From contig JADKAW010000015.1 of NCBI GenBank assembly GCA_016719055.1, forward strand, positions 86,792 through 150,791: DNA of 64,000 bases, given 5' to 3'. This document shows positions 21,909 to 30,589 of the stretch, in pieces (within the stretch, counting starts at the first letter, position 1; each line of letters starts with the position of its first letter). The notes under the pieces were generated by a model. The model saw only the letters and a program-made list of their open reading frames with translations, had not been told where the DNA came from and made no database searches. The DNA comes from Candidatus Rhodoferax mariagerensis (GTDB lineage Bacteria > Pseudomonadota > Gammaproteobacteria > Burkholderiales > Burkholderiaceae_C). Made by a program: the position numbers and the translations under genes.

Positions 21909-22954
21909 GGGCCGCTCCGCCCAGTCTGCAGCTTGGCCAACTGGCACGCCGCCGTGAAGTTCATGTCATGTTTGCCGCAGCGGGCGCAGCCCGGGTAAAC
22001 CTGCCCCTGATGCAAACGTTGTCGTACCGCGTCATAGGCAGCAGATGTCCAAATCTCGCCGAACGGCGCCTCATGGATGTGGCCAACCTCGATGTGTTCG
22101 CAGCAAAAAAACACGCGACCATCCACGTAAACACGGCTGTACAGGTAGCCGGCAAAGCAGGGGGGTGGTTCGCTCTTTCCGATGTGCTGCCCCAACTGGT
22201 CGGCAAATGCCGGCAGATTGTGCTTGACTCCGAGCTCTTTGGCACGATGGATGGCCTGCGGGATGACCTCGTCTCTCAGTGCATGCCGCCGCGCCGGGTC
22301 AAGCGCCAGAGATTCTGTCCCGGGGGGCGTATCGCCAAGCTTGAACGACGCGCGGGTGCCCAACCGGGCGGCCAGGTCGATCATGGCCAAGATCTCATGG
22401 GCATTGAGCGCATTGATCACCTGCACCAGGTTGATGGCGATGCGTCCACGCACACTGGCGACCCCTTTTGACAGCTGATGAAAGGTTTCTTCCGGCTGAT
22501 TGGGGTGGTAGGCCGCATAGGTGGCCGCGCTGGCCGAAGACATGTTGATCAACATCTGGTCAACCCGCAAATCGACCAGTTGAGCGAAGTCGCACAAGGT
22601 GCCATTGCTGATGATGGTCAGTGTCAAACCTCGGTCCTTCACCGCAGCAATGAAGTCAAGCATGCGAGGATGAACAAAAGGCTCACCACCGCCAGAAAGA
22701 ATGATGCGTTCGGTGCCAGCGCCAGCGACCTCGGCAAGTACCCTGGCAAATACCGCCGCGTCCATGCGCTGCGATTTCCAGGCTGCAGGTTTGGACGCTG
22801 CCAGTCCGGGTGCATAGTTCCAGCAGGTCACGCAATTCAGGTTGCAGGCATTGATGATGTCAATATGAACAGTTTCCGGCCCCTGGCCAGGCCGATGCGC
22901 AAGATAACCCTGCAGTCGCGCCTTTTGCCGGGGTGACAAACTGCCGCCTTTCAT
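21905..22954 (-). CDS. Radical SAM/SPASM domain protein
   Basis: 349 residues. Core motif CNLNCVTCW at about residues 37-45, then IILSGGGEPFVHPRM. The C-terminal SPASM region shows CFAGYLYSRVYVDGRVFFCC, EVGHIHEAPFGEIW and CARCGKHDMNFTAAC, which supply ligands for auxiliary 4Fe-4S clusters. SPASM enzymes usually modify peptides or proteins, sometimes sugars or cofactors. The start overlaps the glycosyltransferase stop by ATGA and its stop overlaps the next radical SAM start by ATGA, so two radical SAM enzymes and a glycosyltransferase are made in step. Confidence 0.88.
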   Translation of the reverse strand: MKGGSLSPRQKARLQGYLAHRPGQGPETVHIDIINACNLNCVTCWNYAPGLAASKPAAWKSQRMDAAVFARVLAEVAGAGTERIILSGGGEPFVHPRMLDFIAAVKDRGLTLTIISNGTLCDFAQLVDLRVDQMLINMSSASAATYAAYHPNQPEETFHQLSKGVASVRGRIAINLVQVINALNAHEILAMIDLAARLGTRASFKLGDTPPGTESLALDPARRHALRDEVIPQAIHRAKELGVKHNLPAFADQLGQHIGKSEPPPCFAGYLYSRVYVDGRVFFCCEHIEVGHIHEAPFGEIWTSAAYDAVRQRLHQGQVYPGCARCGKHDMNFTAACQLAKLQTGRSGP

Positions 22955-24048
22955 GCGATTTCCAGGATTGACTTGGCAGCTGCTGCTGCGCCATTCTTCT
23001 TGATAATGCTGCGTGAGTTTTTGGCCAGGGTGTGGCGCGTTGGTGCGTCGGCAAGCTGGGCCAGTGACTCGGCAAGCCCACGCTCGGTCAGTGGGTCGCA
23101 GATCAGGCAGGCGTTTTTTTCTGCCAGCTCACGCGCACGTCGGCCCTGGTCGTCGAGAACGCGGCCAAAGGGGACGAACACCGACGCGATGCCAGCAAAT
23201 AGCAATTCGTGAACCGTGTTGTAACCAGCAGCGGCCACGGCAGCGTCGAACGCGGGCAACACATCCATCATCGGATAACGTCCACTGATCACCGTCATGC
23301 CTGCACGCGGCTCAGGTGCGTTCAGCAGCAAGGGGCCGCTACCAATCACGAGGTGCGCATGGGGCAGAGCCAAAGCCGCGCGAATGGTCATTTCGAGTGC
23401 ACGGCGAGATTCGGGCTCACCACCGCCGCCGAAACTGCAATAGAGCAGTAGCGTTTCATCGTCAATGACCCCTGAAAGGCCCAGCGTGGCACGCGCCTGG
23501 GTGCGGCTGAGAAGTTCGTTGCGCTCGCGAATCAGGATCGGGCCAACCGCGCGCGCCTTGCCTGGTTCTGGCAAATCGCCAATCTGTTCAACCGATTCAT
23601 GCGGGACGATCAGCAGGTCATACAAAGGCAAGGCCGCCATCAGCATGTCGGACTGAAAGCTGTCACGGCGCTGCTCCCGAAAAACAAAGACGTTTTTCTG
23701 GCGCCAGCGCAAGACCGGGATGAGTTCCTCAAAACTGCCCGAAGGATAGGTGTCGACCACCAGCACATCCGGATCAAACGCGCTGATGGCGTTCCAGGTC
23801 ACCGACTGCGCCATCTTCAGATAAGTACTCTTGCGCAAGCCACAAGCCTCTCGGATCGTCTTCGATGGCAGTTTGATGGCAGCAAATCCCTCACGATAGA
23901 TCACGCCATCGGCTTCTGACGAAGTAATGAACAGGATCTCAGTTTCGGATGCCTGCAGTCGCATGGCGCGCGCAATCGCCAGCAAGCGGGTGACGTGGCC
24001 AAGACCCAGGCCATTCACCGCATAAAAGACAACGCGTGGAGCCGCCAT
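22951..24048 (-). CDS. Glycosyltransferase, GT-B (MurG/GT28-like)
   Basis: 365 residues from ATG 24048. The N-terminal GT-B half begins VVFYAVNGLGLGHVTRLLAI, a glycine loop as in MurG-like enzymes. The C-terminal nucleotide-sugar half shows LLYCSFGGGGEPES, VISGRYPMMDVLPAFD and AAGYNTVHELLFAGIASVFV, with an E in the expected sugar-nucleotide position. It transfers a sugar from a nucleotide donor; the acceptor is unknown. The upstream TPR stop and this ATG share one base (TGATG). It lies in an operon with a membrane zinc-ribbon protein and two radical SAM enzymes, which suggests modification of a common target. Confidence 0.85.
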   Translation of the reverse strand: MAAPRVVFYAVNGLGLGHVTRLLAIARAMRLQASETEILFITSSEADGVIYREGFAAIKLPSKTIREACGLRKSTYLKMAQSVTWNAISAFDPDVLVVDTYPSGSFEELIPVLRWRQKNVFVFREQRRDSFQSDMLMAALPLYDLLIVPHESVEQIGDLPEPGKARAVGPILIRERNELLSRTQARATLGLSGVIDDETLLLYCSFGGGGEPESRRALEMTIRAALALPHAHLVIGSGPLLLNAPEPRAGMTVISGRYPMMDVLPAFDAAVAAAGYNTVHELLFAGIASVFVPFGRVLDDQGRRARELAEKNACLICDPLTERGLAESLAQLADAPTRHTLAKNSRSIIKKNGAAAAAKSILEIA

Positions 24049-25361
24049 CAAGAGTGGTCTGAAAAGCTTTCACGCCGCTGCCCGGCTGCCTGCTGTGCCG
24101 AGGCCCGCGCGGCCTCCTGAGCCAAAGCGTTTTCGCGCGCAGTATCCAGATCAAGCAAGGTACTGGCAGCCTGTGCCTCGGGAAGCAACATCGCGGCGGC
24201 TGCACCGCCAGCCAGGGCGGCACCCCCTGCAATGAGCGCCAATTCACCCGCAGAGCGTTGCTGTGTGAACTTCCAGCCCGGTGTGCGAACGGTCTCACTA
24301 TTGACTGCGTGCCGGGCCACATAGGGATCAAAGCTCGCCAATTCGCTCCAGTGTGTTCGACTGTCGGTTCCGGTCAGTACAGTCGGTGCCCGGCCCTGTG
24401 ATGCAACGGTTGCGCAATCCGGACAGGTCATGACGTTTACCACCGCGTCGCCTTGTTTCATCGTAACGGGGTGCCTATAGTCGGCATTGGCCAAGGGCTT
24501 GGCGCAGAAATAACAGGCAACGCGCTCGCCCTGCCCCGCAAAAGCCCGAGCACCAAACGCCGCAACAGCAATTTCTCGGGCGCGTGTCACCGAACGCTCC
24601 AGGTCGCCAAGTGCCGTCTCGACTTTTCGCAAGGATTTGGCGTCACCACCGGCGAGCCGTTCGATTTTCTGACGAACGGTTCTTTCGAGGCCAGTGGCAT
24701 GTTCAAGCTGACTGCGCAGGTCAGCGTGTTCGCCCAGGCGTAACGCATGTTCGACCTGAACCAGTTGGGCCGCCACTTGATCCATCCGCGCCGTTGCCCT
24801 GGGAATCAAGGCCGAGTTTGTTGTACCTTTAGACGAATGATGGGGATCGGCACGCTTTGAGCGGACCACTCGAACAAGCAAAAAGATGCCACCAACCACG
24901 CCCGCCAAGACAGCAAGGGTTTGAAAAAACCCAATTTCGGTACCGTCGGATTCCTGAGTGTCTGAGTTTTGGACAACTGGCGGATTCTGCTGCAGGGCTG
25001 CCGCACTGGTGGACGGATGAAAACCCATCGCTGTGAGTTTTTGGTCAATTTCAGCCCGTTTGTACTCCGGGTCAAGTTCCCGTGCTTTCAGCAGTGACTG
25101 TTGCGCCGCTGGGTAATTGTTCAATTGGCGGTCGACCAGACCAAGGTTGTAATGCCAGCGCGGATTGGTCGGTTCCGCTGCAATCGCATCAACAAATTTG
25201 GCGCGCGCTCCCTTGAAATCGCCGGCATCGTAAAGATTTTTACCCTGGGTGTAGACAGCCAAGGCACGTTCAACGGCACCCGTCTCTTGTGCCATTGCCC
25301 ACGAGCATGCCAGCATCATTGCAATGAACAGCGCGCCCAACCGAATGACGACCTTTTTCAT
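24048..25361 (-). CDS. Exported TPR protein with membrane helix and zinc ribbon
   Basis: 437 residues from ATG 25361, which has GGAG seven bases upstream; a GTG at 25367 is in frame but less likely. A signal peptide (LGALFIAMMLACSWAMA) is followed by two or three TPR units (about residues 30-100; YNLGLVDRQLNNYPAAQQSL) and a membrane helix (TLAVLAGVVGGIFLLVRVV). Next come a helical stretch and a zinc-ribbon-like pair, CYFCAKPL and CPDCATV, about 50 residues apart. A Gly/Ala-rich hydrophobic stretch (ELALIAGGAALAGGAAAAML) lies near the C-terminus. It is the first gene of the radical SAM operon and may be the membrane scaffold. I recognise no named family for the whole protein. Confidence 0.75.
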   Translation of the reverse strand: MKKVVIRLGALFIAMMLACSWAMAQETGAVERALAVYTQGKNLYDAGDFKGARAKFVDAIAAEPTNPRWHYNLGLVDRQLNNYPAAQQSLLKARELDPEYKRAEIDQKLTAMGFHPSTSAAALQQNPPVVQNSDTQESDGTEIGFFQTLAVLAGVVGGIFLLVRVVRSKRADPHHSSKGTTNSALIPRATARMDQVAAQLVQVEHALRLGEHADLRSQLEHATGLERTVRQKIERLAGGDAKSLRKVETALGDLERSVTRAREIAVAAFGARAFAGQGERVACYFCAKPLANADYRHPVTMKQGDAVVNVMTCPDCATVASQGRAPTVLTGTDSRTHWSELASFDPYVARHAVNSETVRTPGWKFTQQRSAGELALIAGGAALAGGAAAAMLLPEAQAASTLLDLDTARENALAQEAARASAQQAAGQRRESFSDHS

Positions 25362-25468
25362 AACCACTCCATAGCGACCTTGATTGAAAGTCTAACGCAT
25401 ACTGGCCCGTGGCAGGTCCACCACGGCCCTCTTAACAAACTCATCAAATAAAGAACAAATGTTGCTTT

Positions 25469-25506
25469 GTCACCATACGGTGACTACAATGTTACTCATT
25501 GGTGAC
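25469..25506. promoter_or_regulatory. Tandem palindromic operator, probably for the TetR regulator
   Basis: GTCACC-atac-GGTGAC (25469-25484, perfect) and GTTACT-catt-GGTGAC (25491-25506) have centres 22 bases apart, two helical turns. They lie between the divergent TPR operon and the Acg-tetR genes, a classic place for TetR-family autoregulation. Which regulator binds is inferred. Confidence 0.55.
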
Positions 25507-25522
25507 AAAATGAAAAGGCAAC

Positions 25523-26128
25523 ATGCTTGTCAGAACGTTTCTTAAGGTATTGGGTGGAGCAATCATTCTCCCGGCCACGGCGGCATTGCCCGGCTGTAGT
25601 TCGGCAATTCCAACCGAAGCCACGATCAGCTGGCGCGGACCAGGTGCCGAAACTGACGTTCGGCGCTGGGTTTTGAGCTACGCGCTTCTGGCGCCGCACT
25701 CGTACAACCTTCAATCCTGTATAGCGGATATTCGCCAGCCTGAAGAGATTGTTCTTCGCTGCGACCCATCTCGCCTGCTTCCGGAAACCGACCCATATTC
25801 CCGGCAGATCATGATGAGCCATGGCACCTTTCTAGAACTGCTCGACCTCGCTGCACGTGAACGTGGATTCAAAGCCGACATTGAGTTGTTTCCAGAAGGA
25901 AGTGTTGACGCAGAGCGGCTTGATGCACGGCCGGTTGGCGTGGCAATGCAACCCTTGCAACAGGCCTTACAGGAATACCCCGAGCAGCAGGCAAACCATC
26001 AAGCCATCCGCCAAAACTGCGGCGCGACACACTTGGGACAAACAGTGCAGATGTGGGCGCGAGTGGGATATGCCCCTGAGGTTCCTGCAGCGCCACGCCG
26101 ACCGTTGGTTGACATTCTTCGCGCGTGA
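25523..26128 (+). pseudogene. Acg-family nitroreductase-like protein with internal deletion
   Basis: 201 residues; family members are about 330-370. The N-terminal part looks like a signal sequence (KVLGGAIILPATAALPGC) followed by VLSYALLAPHSYNLQS, SRLLPETDPYSRQIMMSHGT and LDARPV. The end matches the family C-terminus: GVAMQPLQQALQEYPEQQ, TVQMWARVGY, APRRPLVDIL. The middle of the flavin-binding nitroreductase core (about 150 residues) is missing in frame between LDARPV and GVAMQPL. It may be a relic or a reduced protein. About 65 bases separate it from tetR on the same strand. Confidence 0.6.
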
Positions 26129-26194
26129 CAAGCATCTGCGCAGGGCACTATTTGATACTGCATTCCTCAACGACATCCATCGCGAGCAGCCACC

Positions 26195-26815
26195 ATGACC
26201 ATCCAAATTCCTCGCAACCGCGACCTGACTGCGGCAAAAATCATCGAAGCAGTCGGTTGTGTTCTGGCCAGGGACGGATTCGACAAGATCGGCATCAACG
26301 CCATCGCGCGCGAAGCGGGTGTCGACAAGGTACTGATTTACCGGTATTTCGAGGGGCTGCCGAAATTGCTCAGCGCATGGGCGGCGAGCGGCGCGTTCTG
26401 GCCAACGGTTCAGGAACTGATTGACGCCGGCCCACCAAACCTGATGGCGCTTTCACTGGCAGATCGGTACGCACTCTTTTTTGATCACTTTATCGATAGC
26501 TTGCGGGCGCGGCCGCTGACGGTTGCCATCCTGGCGGGCGAAATCAGCCATCGCAATGTGCTGACCGAGATTGTTGAGGAGCAGCGAGAAAGATGGGGCG
26601 AAGAGGTGGGTCGCACGTTAGCTGTGGCTTCGGACTATGAGGCGCACCCAGAACTATTGCCATTGACGAACGTGTTGATTGCCGGGGTCCAAAACTTGCT
26701 GATTCGGGCGCGGTCGATTCGCTTCTTTGGCGGGCTCGATATTCAGTCTGACGAAGGATGGAATCTGGTGAAGATGTCCATCGGCGTGATGGCGCGCAAG
26801 TTGCTAAATTCATAA
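26195..26815 (+). CDS. TetR/AcrR family transcriptional regulator
   Basis: 206 residues. The N-terminal helix-turn-helix spans about residues 10-55 (VLARDGFDKIGINAIAREAG then VDKVLIYRYFEG), typical of TetR. The C-terminal ligand domain is unassigned. It probably represses the adjacent Acg-like gene and itself through the tandem palindromes at 25469-25506. An IS91-like element begins five bases after the stop codon and separates it from the saccharopine-dehydrogenase-like gene that may once have followed. Confidence 0.88.
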   Translation: MTIQIPRNRDLTAAKIIEAVGCVLARDGFDKIGINAIAREAGVDKVLIYRYFEGLPKLLSAWAASGAFWPTVQELIDAGPPNLMALSLADRYALFFDHFIDSLRARPLTVAILAGEISHRNVLTEIVEEQRERWGEEVGRTLAVASDYEAHPELLPLTNVLIAGVQNLLIRARSIRFFGGLDIQSDEGWNLVKMSIGVMARKLLNS

Positions 26816-26958
26816 ACACTGTTGAACTAAACCGCTGACGCGGTGGCTGGTCGCAGAGGCTGCCACTGCGTTTTTTATTGCACCTGACTTGCGCACACGG
26901 CCGATAAGGACAAGCCTTCTGGCTGGGGAATGTTCCCCGGTTTTGAAGGAGACTTGTC

Positions 26959-27819
26959 ATGACACCGTTACGTCAACGCATGATCGATGCGATGGTGCTG
27001 CGCGGTTTTAGCCCACGCACGCAGGAAAGTTACACCGATGCCATCTACGGCATGGCCAAGCACTATCGACGCGACCCAGCCCAGTACAGCGCTCAGGAGG
27101 TCGAGGCCTATTTGCTGCACATGATCAACGAGCGCCACTTGTCCTACAGCACCATGAACCAGGCCGCCTGCGCGGCACGCTTTCTGTACGAGAAGGTCTT
27201 GGGACGCGAGCGCGAACTCTTTCCCATCGCCATGGCCAAAGTGCCGTCCAAGCAACCAGAGCTGCTCGCGCGTGAGGAGATCACCCGACTGTTTGCCAAC
27301 TGCTCTCACCCGGTACACCGCATGCTGCTGCAAACCATGTACGCCAGTGGTCTGCGAGTGTCCGAGGCCTGTGCCCTGCAAGTCACCGACATTGACAGTC
27401 ACAGCGACCGCATGTGCATCCGTGTGGCCTGCGGCAAAGGCGGACACGCCCGCTACACCCTGCTGGGTCAGACCTTGCTGGCGCAACTGCGCGCGTATTG
27501 GCGTGACCATCATCCCAAAACCTGGCTGTTTTGTAACCACACCGGAATCCACCCGGTCAGCATCGAATCAGCCCAACGCGCCTATCAAGGCTCACGCCAC
27601 CGTGCCCGCATCATGAAGAGCGGTGGCCCGCACACCTTGCGCCATGGCTTTGCCACCCACTTGCTTGAAGGCGGCGTTGACCTGTTCACCATCCAGAAGT
27701 TGCTGGGCCACAGCCACATCAGCACCACCGGGCGTTACCTGCACCTGATCAGCCCGCAGTTTCGCGCCCCCAAAGACGTTGACCCACTGGATTTGCTCGC
27801 TGGCCTGCCCCAACTCTAA
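26959..27819 (+). CDS. Tyrosine recombinase of the IS91-like element
   Basis: 286 residues, a XerC/phage-integrase-type recombinase. The N-terminal SAM-like DNA-binding part begins LRQRMIDAMVLRGFSPRTQE. Catalytic residues visible: R in YASGLRVSEACAL, HTLRHGFATHLLEGG (HxxR), LLGHSHISTTGRYLHL (H and nucleophile Y). It is intact. It starts after GAAGGAGACTTGTC and is followed 27 bases later by the transposase. The copy at 31950-32810 differs at only a few residues. Its role in IS91-type movement is not clear to me; it may resolve intermediates. Confidence 0.88.
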   Translation: MTPLRQRMIDAMVLRGFSPRTQESYTDAIYGMAKHYRRDPAQYSAQEVEAYLLHMINERHLSYSTMNQAACAARFLYEKVLGRERELFPIAMAKVPSKQPELLAREEITRLFANCSHPVHRMLLQTMYASGLRVSEACALQVTDIDSHSDRMCIRVACGKGGHARYTLLGQTLLAQLRAYWRDHHPKTWLFCNHTGIHPVSIESAQRAYQGSRHRARIMKSGGPHTLRHGFATHLLEGGVDLFTIQKLLGHSHISTTGRYLHLISPQFRAPKDVDPLDLLAGLPQL

Positions 27820-27846
27820 GTCTCACGTCACACGAGCCATCTGGCT

Positions 27847-29040
27847 ATGGCCACCTTGGCCGATGCCCTGCGCCAGTTTGGTGCGGCGTATCTGCGTCAA
27901 CACGCCCTGAGCACCGCGCAGGCCAAAGCCTGGCGCGCCATCGTTGCCTGTCGCACCGCTGCGTTGGGTGGTCAGCAGTTGGCCTGTGACACCTGTGGCC
28001 ACAGCCACTGGCAATATCACTCATGCCGCAATCGGCACTGCCCGACTTGCGGCACACGTGCCAAAGATGCCTGGCTGCAAGGCCGTCTGGCCGAAGTGCT
28101 GGCGGTGCCGTATGCGCATCTGGTGTTCACCTTGCCCCATAGCCTCAACGGTTTGTATGGCGCGCACCCGCGTTGGGTGATTGACACCCTGTTTACTTGC
28201 ACCGCGCAAACGCTCGCAGAGTTTGCCGCCAATCCAAAATGGATGGGGGTCACCGATGGCACGCCCGCGTTCAGTCTGGTGTTGCACACCTGGGGGCAGG
28301 ATTTGCAGCGCCACATTCACTTGCACGCGGTGATGGCCTGTGGCGTTTTGGCAAGCGATGGCCAATGGGCCACGCCCGCACGCAAGCCGGACTTTTTGTT
28401 TCCAGTGCAGGCGCTGTCCAAGGTGTTTCGGGGCAAGTTCATGGCCGCACTGGCAGCAGCGCGCAAAGACGGCAAGATTGAGCATGACCCGCAGGGTGCT
28501 GATACCGATTGGTCAGCACGGCAAAAACAACTCTACAAACACCATTGGGTGGTGTATGCCAAGACCCCGCTGGGCGGCCCGGCTCAGGTGCTGGAGTATT
28601 TGAGTCGCTACACGCACCGCACGGCCATCAGCAATGAGCGTGTTCGTTATGTCAGTGAAGCAGAAGTGGCGTTCAACGTGCGCGCTGATGACAAGGGCGG
28701 CAAACGGCTGGTCCGCCTGGATGGCGTTGAGTTTGTACGTCGCTTTCTTCTTCATGTGTTGCCCGCAGGTATCAAACGTATTCGCCACTATGGGGTGCTG
28801 GCCTGTGCCTGCAAGGCGGTCAAGCTGGGTCAAGCCCGCGGGGCTTTGCAGATGCCTGCGCTCAACGCGCAAGCACTGGAGTGCGCGCTGGTCTTCATAG
28901 CGCGAGTGGCCGGGATTGACATTAACTTGTGCCCTGCGTGCAAGGTGGGGCGTTTGAGGGTAGCAGCCGTCATGGCTGGCTCTCAATACTTGCCTGCCCC
29001 CGGTCAAGTTTTGACACCCAACGAACGAGGACCGCCGTGA
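27847..29040 (+). CDS. IS91-family HUH/Y2 transposase
   Basis: 397 residues and apparently intact. The N-terminal zinc finger CDTCGHSHWQYHSCRNRHC continues with PTCG. The HUH metal site is HIHLHAV and the tyrosine motif is YLSRYTHR (YxxxY), as in Y2 rolling-circle transposases. The C-terminus has CPACKVGRLR. It would nick and transfer single-stranded DNA from the ori end. Copy 2 retains only the first 94 or so residues of this protein. A divergent relative survives as a C-terminal fragment at 34675-35338. Confidence 0.92.
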   Translation: MATLADALRQFGAAYLRQHALSTAQAKAWRAIVACRTAALGGQQLACDTCGHSHWQYHSCRNRHCPTCGTRAKDAWLQGRLAEVLAVPYAHLVFTLPHSLNGLYGAHPRWVIDTLFTCTAQTLAEFAANPKWMGVTDGTPAFSLVLHTWGQDLQRHIHLHAVMACGVLASDGQWATPARKPDFLFPVQALSKVFRGKFMAALAAARKDGKIEHDPQGADTDWSARQKQLYKHHWVVYAKTPLGGPAQVLEYLSRYTHRTAISNERVRYVSEAEVAFNVRADDKGGKRLVRLDGVEFVRRFLLHVLPAGIKRIRHYGVLACACKAVKLGQARGALQMPALNAQALECALVFIARVAGIDINLCPACKVGRLRVAAVMAGSQYLPAPGQVLTPNERGPP

Positions 29041-29305
29041 AACACAAGCTTGGGCTTGAGAACTGACATTTTTGGGACACTTCACCCGAGGTGGGGGTGG
29101 CGTTGCGCTCGCATCAATCATCGGCGCGCGCGCATTCGATTTGCTTGTTGCCCCGACAACTTGGTAACGGCCGCCTTGGCGCTTTCAACGGGGCATCAAT
29201 GCCTGGGCCAGGCACATTGGGGTAAAGTTCGGGCAATGACCCGCCTACCAAGCGCCAGGATTTCTTTCAATCCCCTTATCGCTACGCCCTGTCAGCGGCG
29301 GTTCA

Positions 29306-29389
29306 GTCCAACAAGGTTTATCTTGCGCGTTTGGCGTTGCTTGTCTTCATCAGCATCGCAGCGCGCAAGATAAACGCTATTCGTTAGGG
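29306..29389 (+). repeat. Integron attC recombination site
   Basis: GTCCAAC (29306-29312) and GTTAGGG (29383-29389) bound a stem GTTTATCTTGCGCG / CGCGCAAGATAAAC with a loop of about 30 bases. The site at 34333-34415 has the same plan but CCGC in place of CTTG in one arm and the compensating change in the other, strong evidence for a folded attC. The 35 bases before GTCCAAC also resemble those at 34416-34450. Bases 29058-29305 hold no recognisable gene; they may be the end of an earlier cassette. Confidence 0.8.
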
Positions 29390-29395
29390 TTGCGT

Positions 29396-30526
29396 ATGAG
29401 TCAACATAGACTACTTATTCTTGGCGGGTATGGAAACGCCGGGCTGGCGATTGCCCGCCTGCTGGCAGCGGTCGGCGACCTTCGAATTACTTTGGCCGGC
29501 CGAGGCATTCGGCGTGCGCTTGATGCGGCTGGGCGGCTTAATACCGAATTTGGCACAGATCGCTTCTCCGGCCTGGAGGTCCATGCTGCCAGCCGGGAAT
29601 CGCTGCTGGCAGCATTCAATCAGGTGGATTTGGTCATTGTGGCCGCCAGCACCATTGCACACACCAAGGTGGTCGCTGAGGCGGCGCTGGAGGCCGGGAT
29701 TGATTACCTGGATGTGCAAATTTCCGTCAAGGCCAAACATGACGCACTTGAGCCTTTGCGCGAACGACTTCGTGCGTCAGGGCGCTGCTTCATCACCGAC
29801 GGTGGTTTTCGCCCAGGTATCCCGGGGGCCATGGTGCGTTACGCCGCCAGTCTGATGGCGGGTTTGGCGTCGGCTGCGGTTTCGTCCGCTTTTCAGGTCA
29901 ACTGGCAAGATCGGGAGTTTTCCGCCTCATCGGCGACGGAGTTTGTTGAAGAGCTCAAGTCATTCAGCTCAAGAATATTGAAGGACGGGGCATGGCAGTC
30001 GGCCAGTCTTGGGGCGTACCAGCAGGTCGATTTCGGCAACCCGTTTGGCATCAAATACTGCGCGCCCATGTTCTTGGAGGAATTCCAGGATTTACCCGGC
30101 ATGATCCCCACGCTAAAAGACACGGGGTTTTACTCCAGCGGATTGGGCAAGGTCGTGGACTACGTCATCATTCCGCTGGCGTTTGGCCTGCTTGCCTTGT
30201 CTCCTGAAGGTTCGCGCAATTTGATTGCCCGTTTGATGGAATGGGGCTTGAAGCACACCACTCGCCCACCCTATGGAGCCGTCTTGCAAATGGATGCGTG
30301 CGGCCAGGGGCAATCGCTGCGAATGAAGGTTTCACACACTGACGCTTACGTGGTTACCGCAGCACCCGCCGTTGCCTGTCTGTTTCAGTATTTCGATGGC
30401 AGTATCCGCAAGCCTGGACTGTGGAAGCAAGCCACGCTGGTGGAGCCGGTGCGATTTTTTGGCGACGTCGCAAAGCTTGGCCTGCAAGTCAAGGCGGGGT
30501 TTGGCGATGAATCGAAACTGCTTTGA
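29396..30526 (+). CDS. Saccharopine dehydrogenase-like NAD(P)-binding protein
   Basis: 376 residues from ATG 29396, six bases after the attC core; a TTG at 29390 is in frame but inside the site. An N-terminal Rossmann motif (LLILGGYGNAGLAIARLL) is followed by VDLVIVAASTIAHTKVVAEA, as in saccharopine dehydrogenase-type oxidoreductases, then GGFRPGIPGAMVRYAA. The real substrate is unknown; this group includes many non-lysine enzymes. A small membrane protein gene follows after 63 bases and is probably co-transcribed. Its start immediately after attC suggests a gene cassette or a fusion created by rearrangement; no attC was found after the gene. Confidence 0.78.
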   Translation: MSQHRLLILGGYGNAGLAIARLLAAVGDLRITLAGRGIRRALDAAGRLNTEFGTDRFSGLEVHAASRESLLAAFNQVDLVIVAASTIAHTKVVAEAALEAGIDYLDVQISVKAKHDALEPLRERLRASGRCFITDGGFRPGIPGAMVRYAASLMAGLASAAVSSAFQVNWQDREFSASSATEFVEELKSFSSRILKDGAWQSASLGAYQQVDFGNPFGIKYCAPMFLEEFQDLPGMIPTLKDTGFYSSGLGKVVDYVIIPLAFGLLALSPEGSRNLIARLMEWGLKHTTRPPYGAVLQMDACGQGQSLRMKVSHTDAYVVTAAPAVACLFQYFDGSIRKPGLWKQATLVEPVRFFGDVAKLGLQVKAGFGDESKLL

Positions 30527-30589
30527 GCAGTGGTCAATAGGTCCACATTTTGCTAACCATCAAAACACCAACTTCAGTCGAGGTTTTCA

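Larger units (their letters stand above)
26820..29057 (+). mobile_element. IS91-like element with tyrosine recombinase gene, copy 1
   Basis: A two-gene element. Its left end is defined by comparison with copy 2: both share sequence from TGTTGAAC onward (26820) and differ before it. The right end is less certain; the second CTTG shortly after the transposase stop (about 29057) is a candidate. GAAC at the left end and CTTG at the right resemble tetranucleotides at IS91-family insertion points. It is inserted directly after tetR. Confidence 0.8.

Noticed and set aside
26820..26827. GTTGAAC at the IS91-like left end read as an attC core (GTTRRRY)
   Set aside because: No matching complementary box or stem nearby; GAAC is better explained as the IS91-type insertion tetranucleotide.
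29041..29305. Short frames after the IS91 transposase as a possible cassette gene
   Set aside because: No family resemblance and no clear start; only the last 35 bases are shared with the site at 34416, probably as the lead-in to attC.
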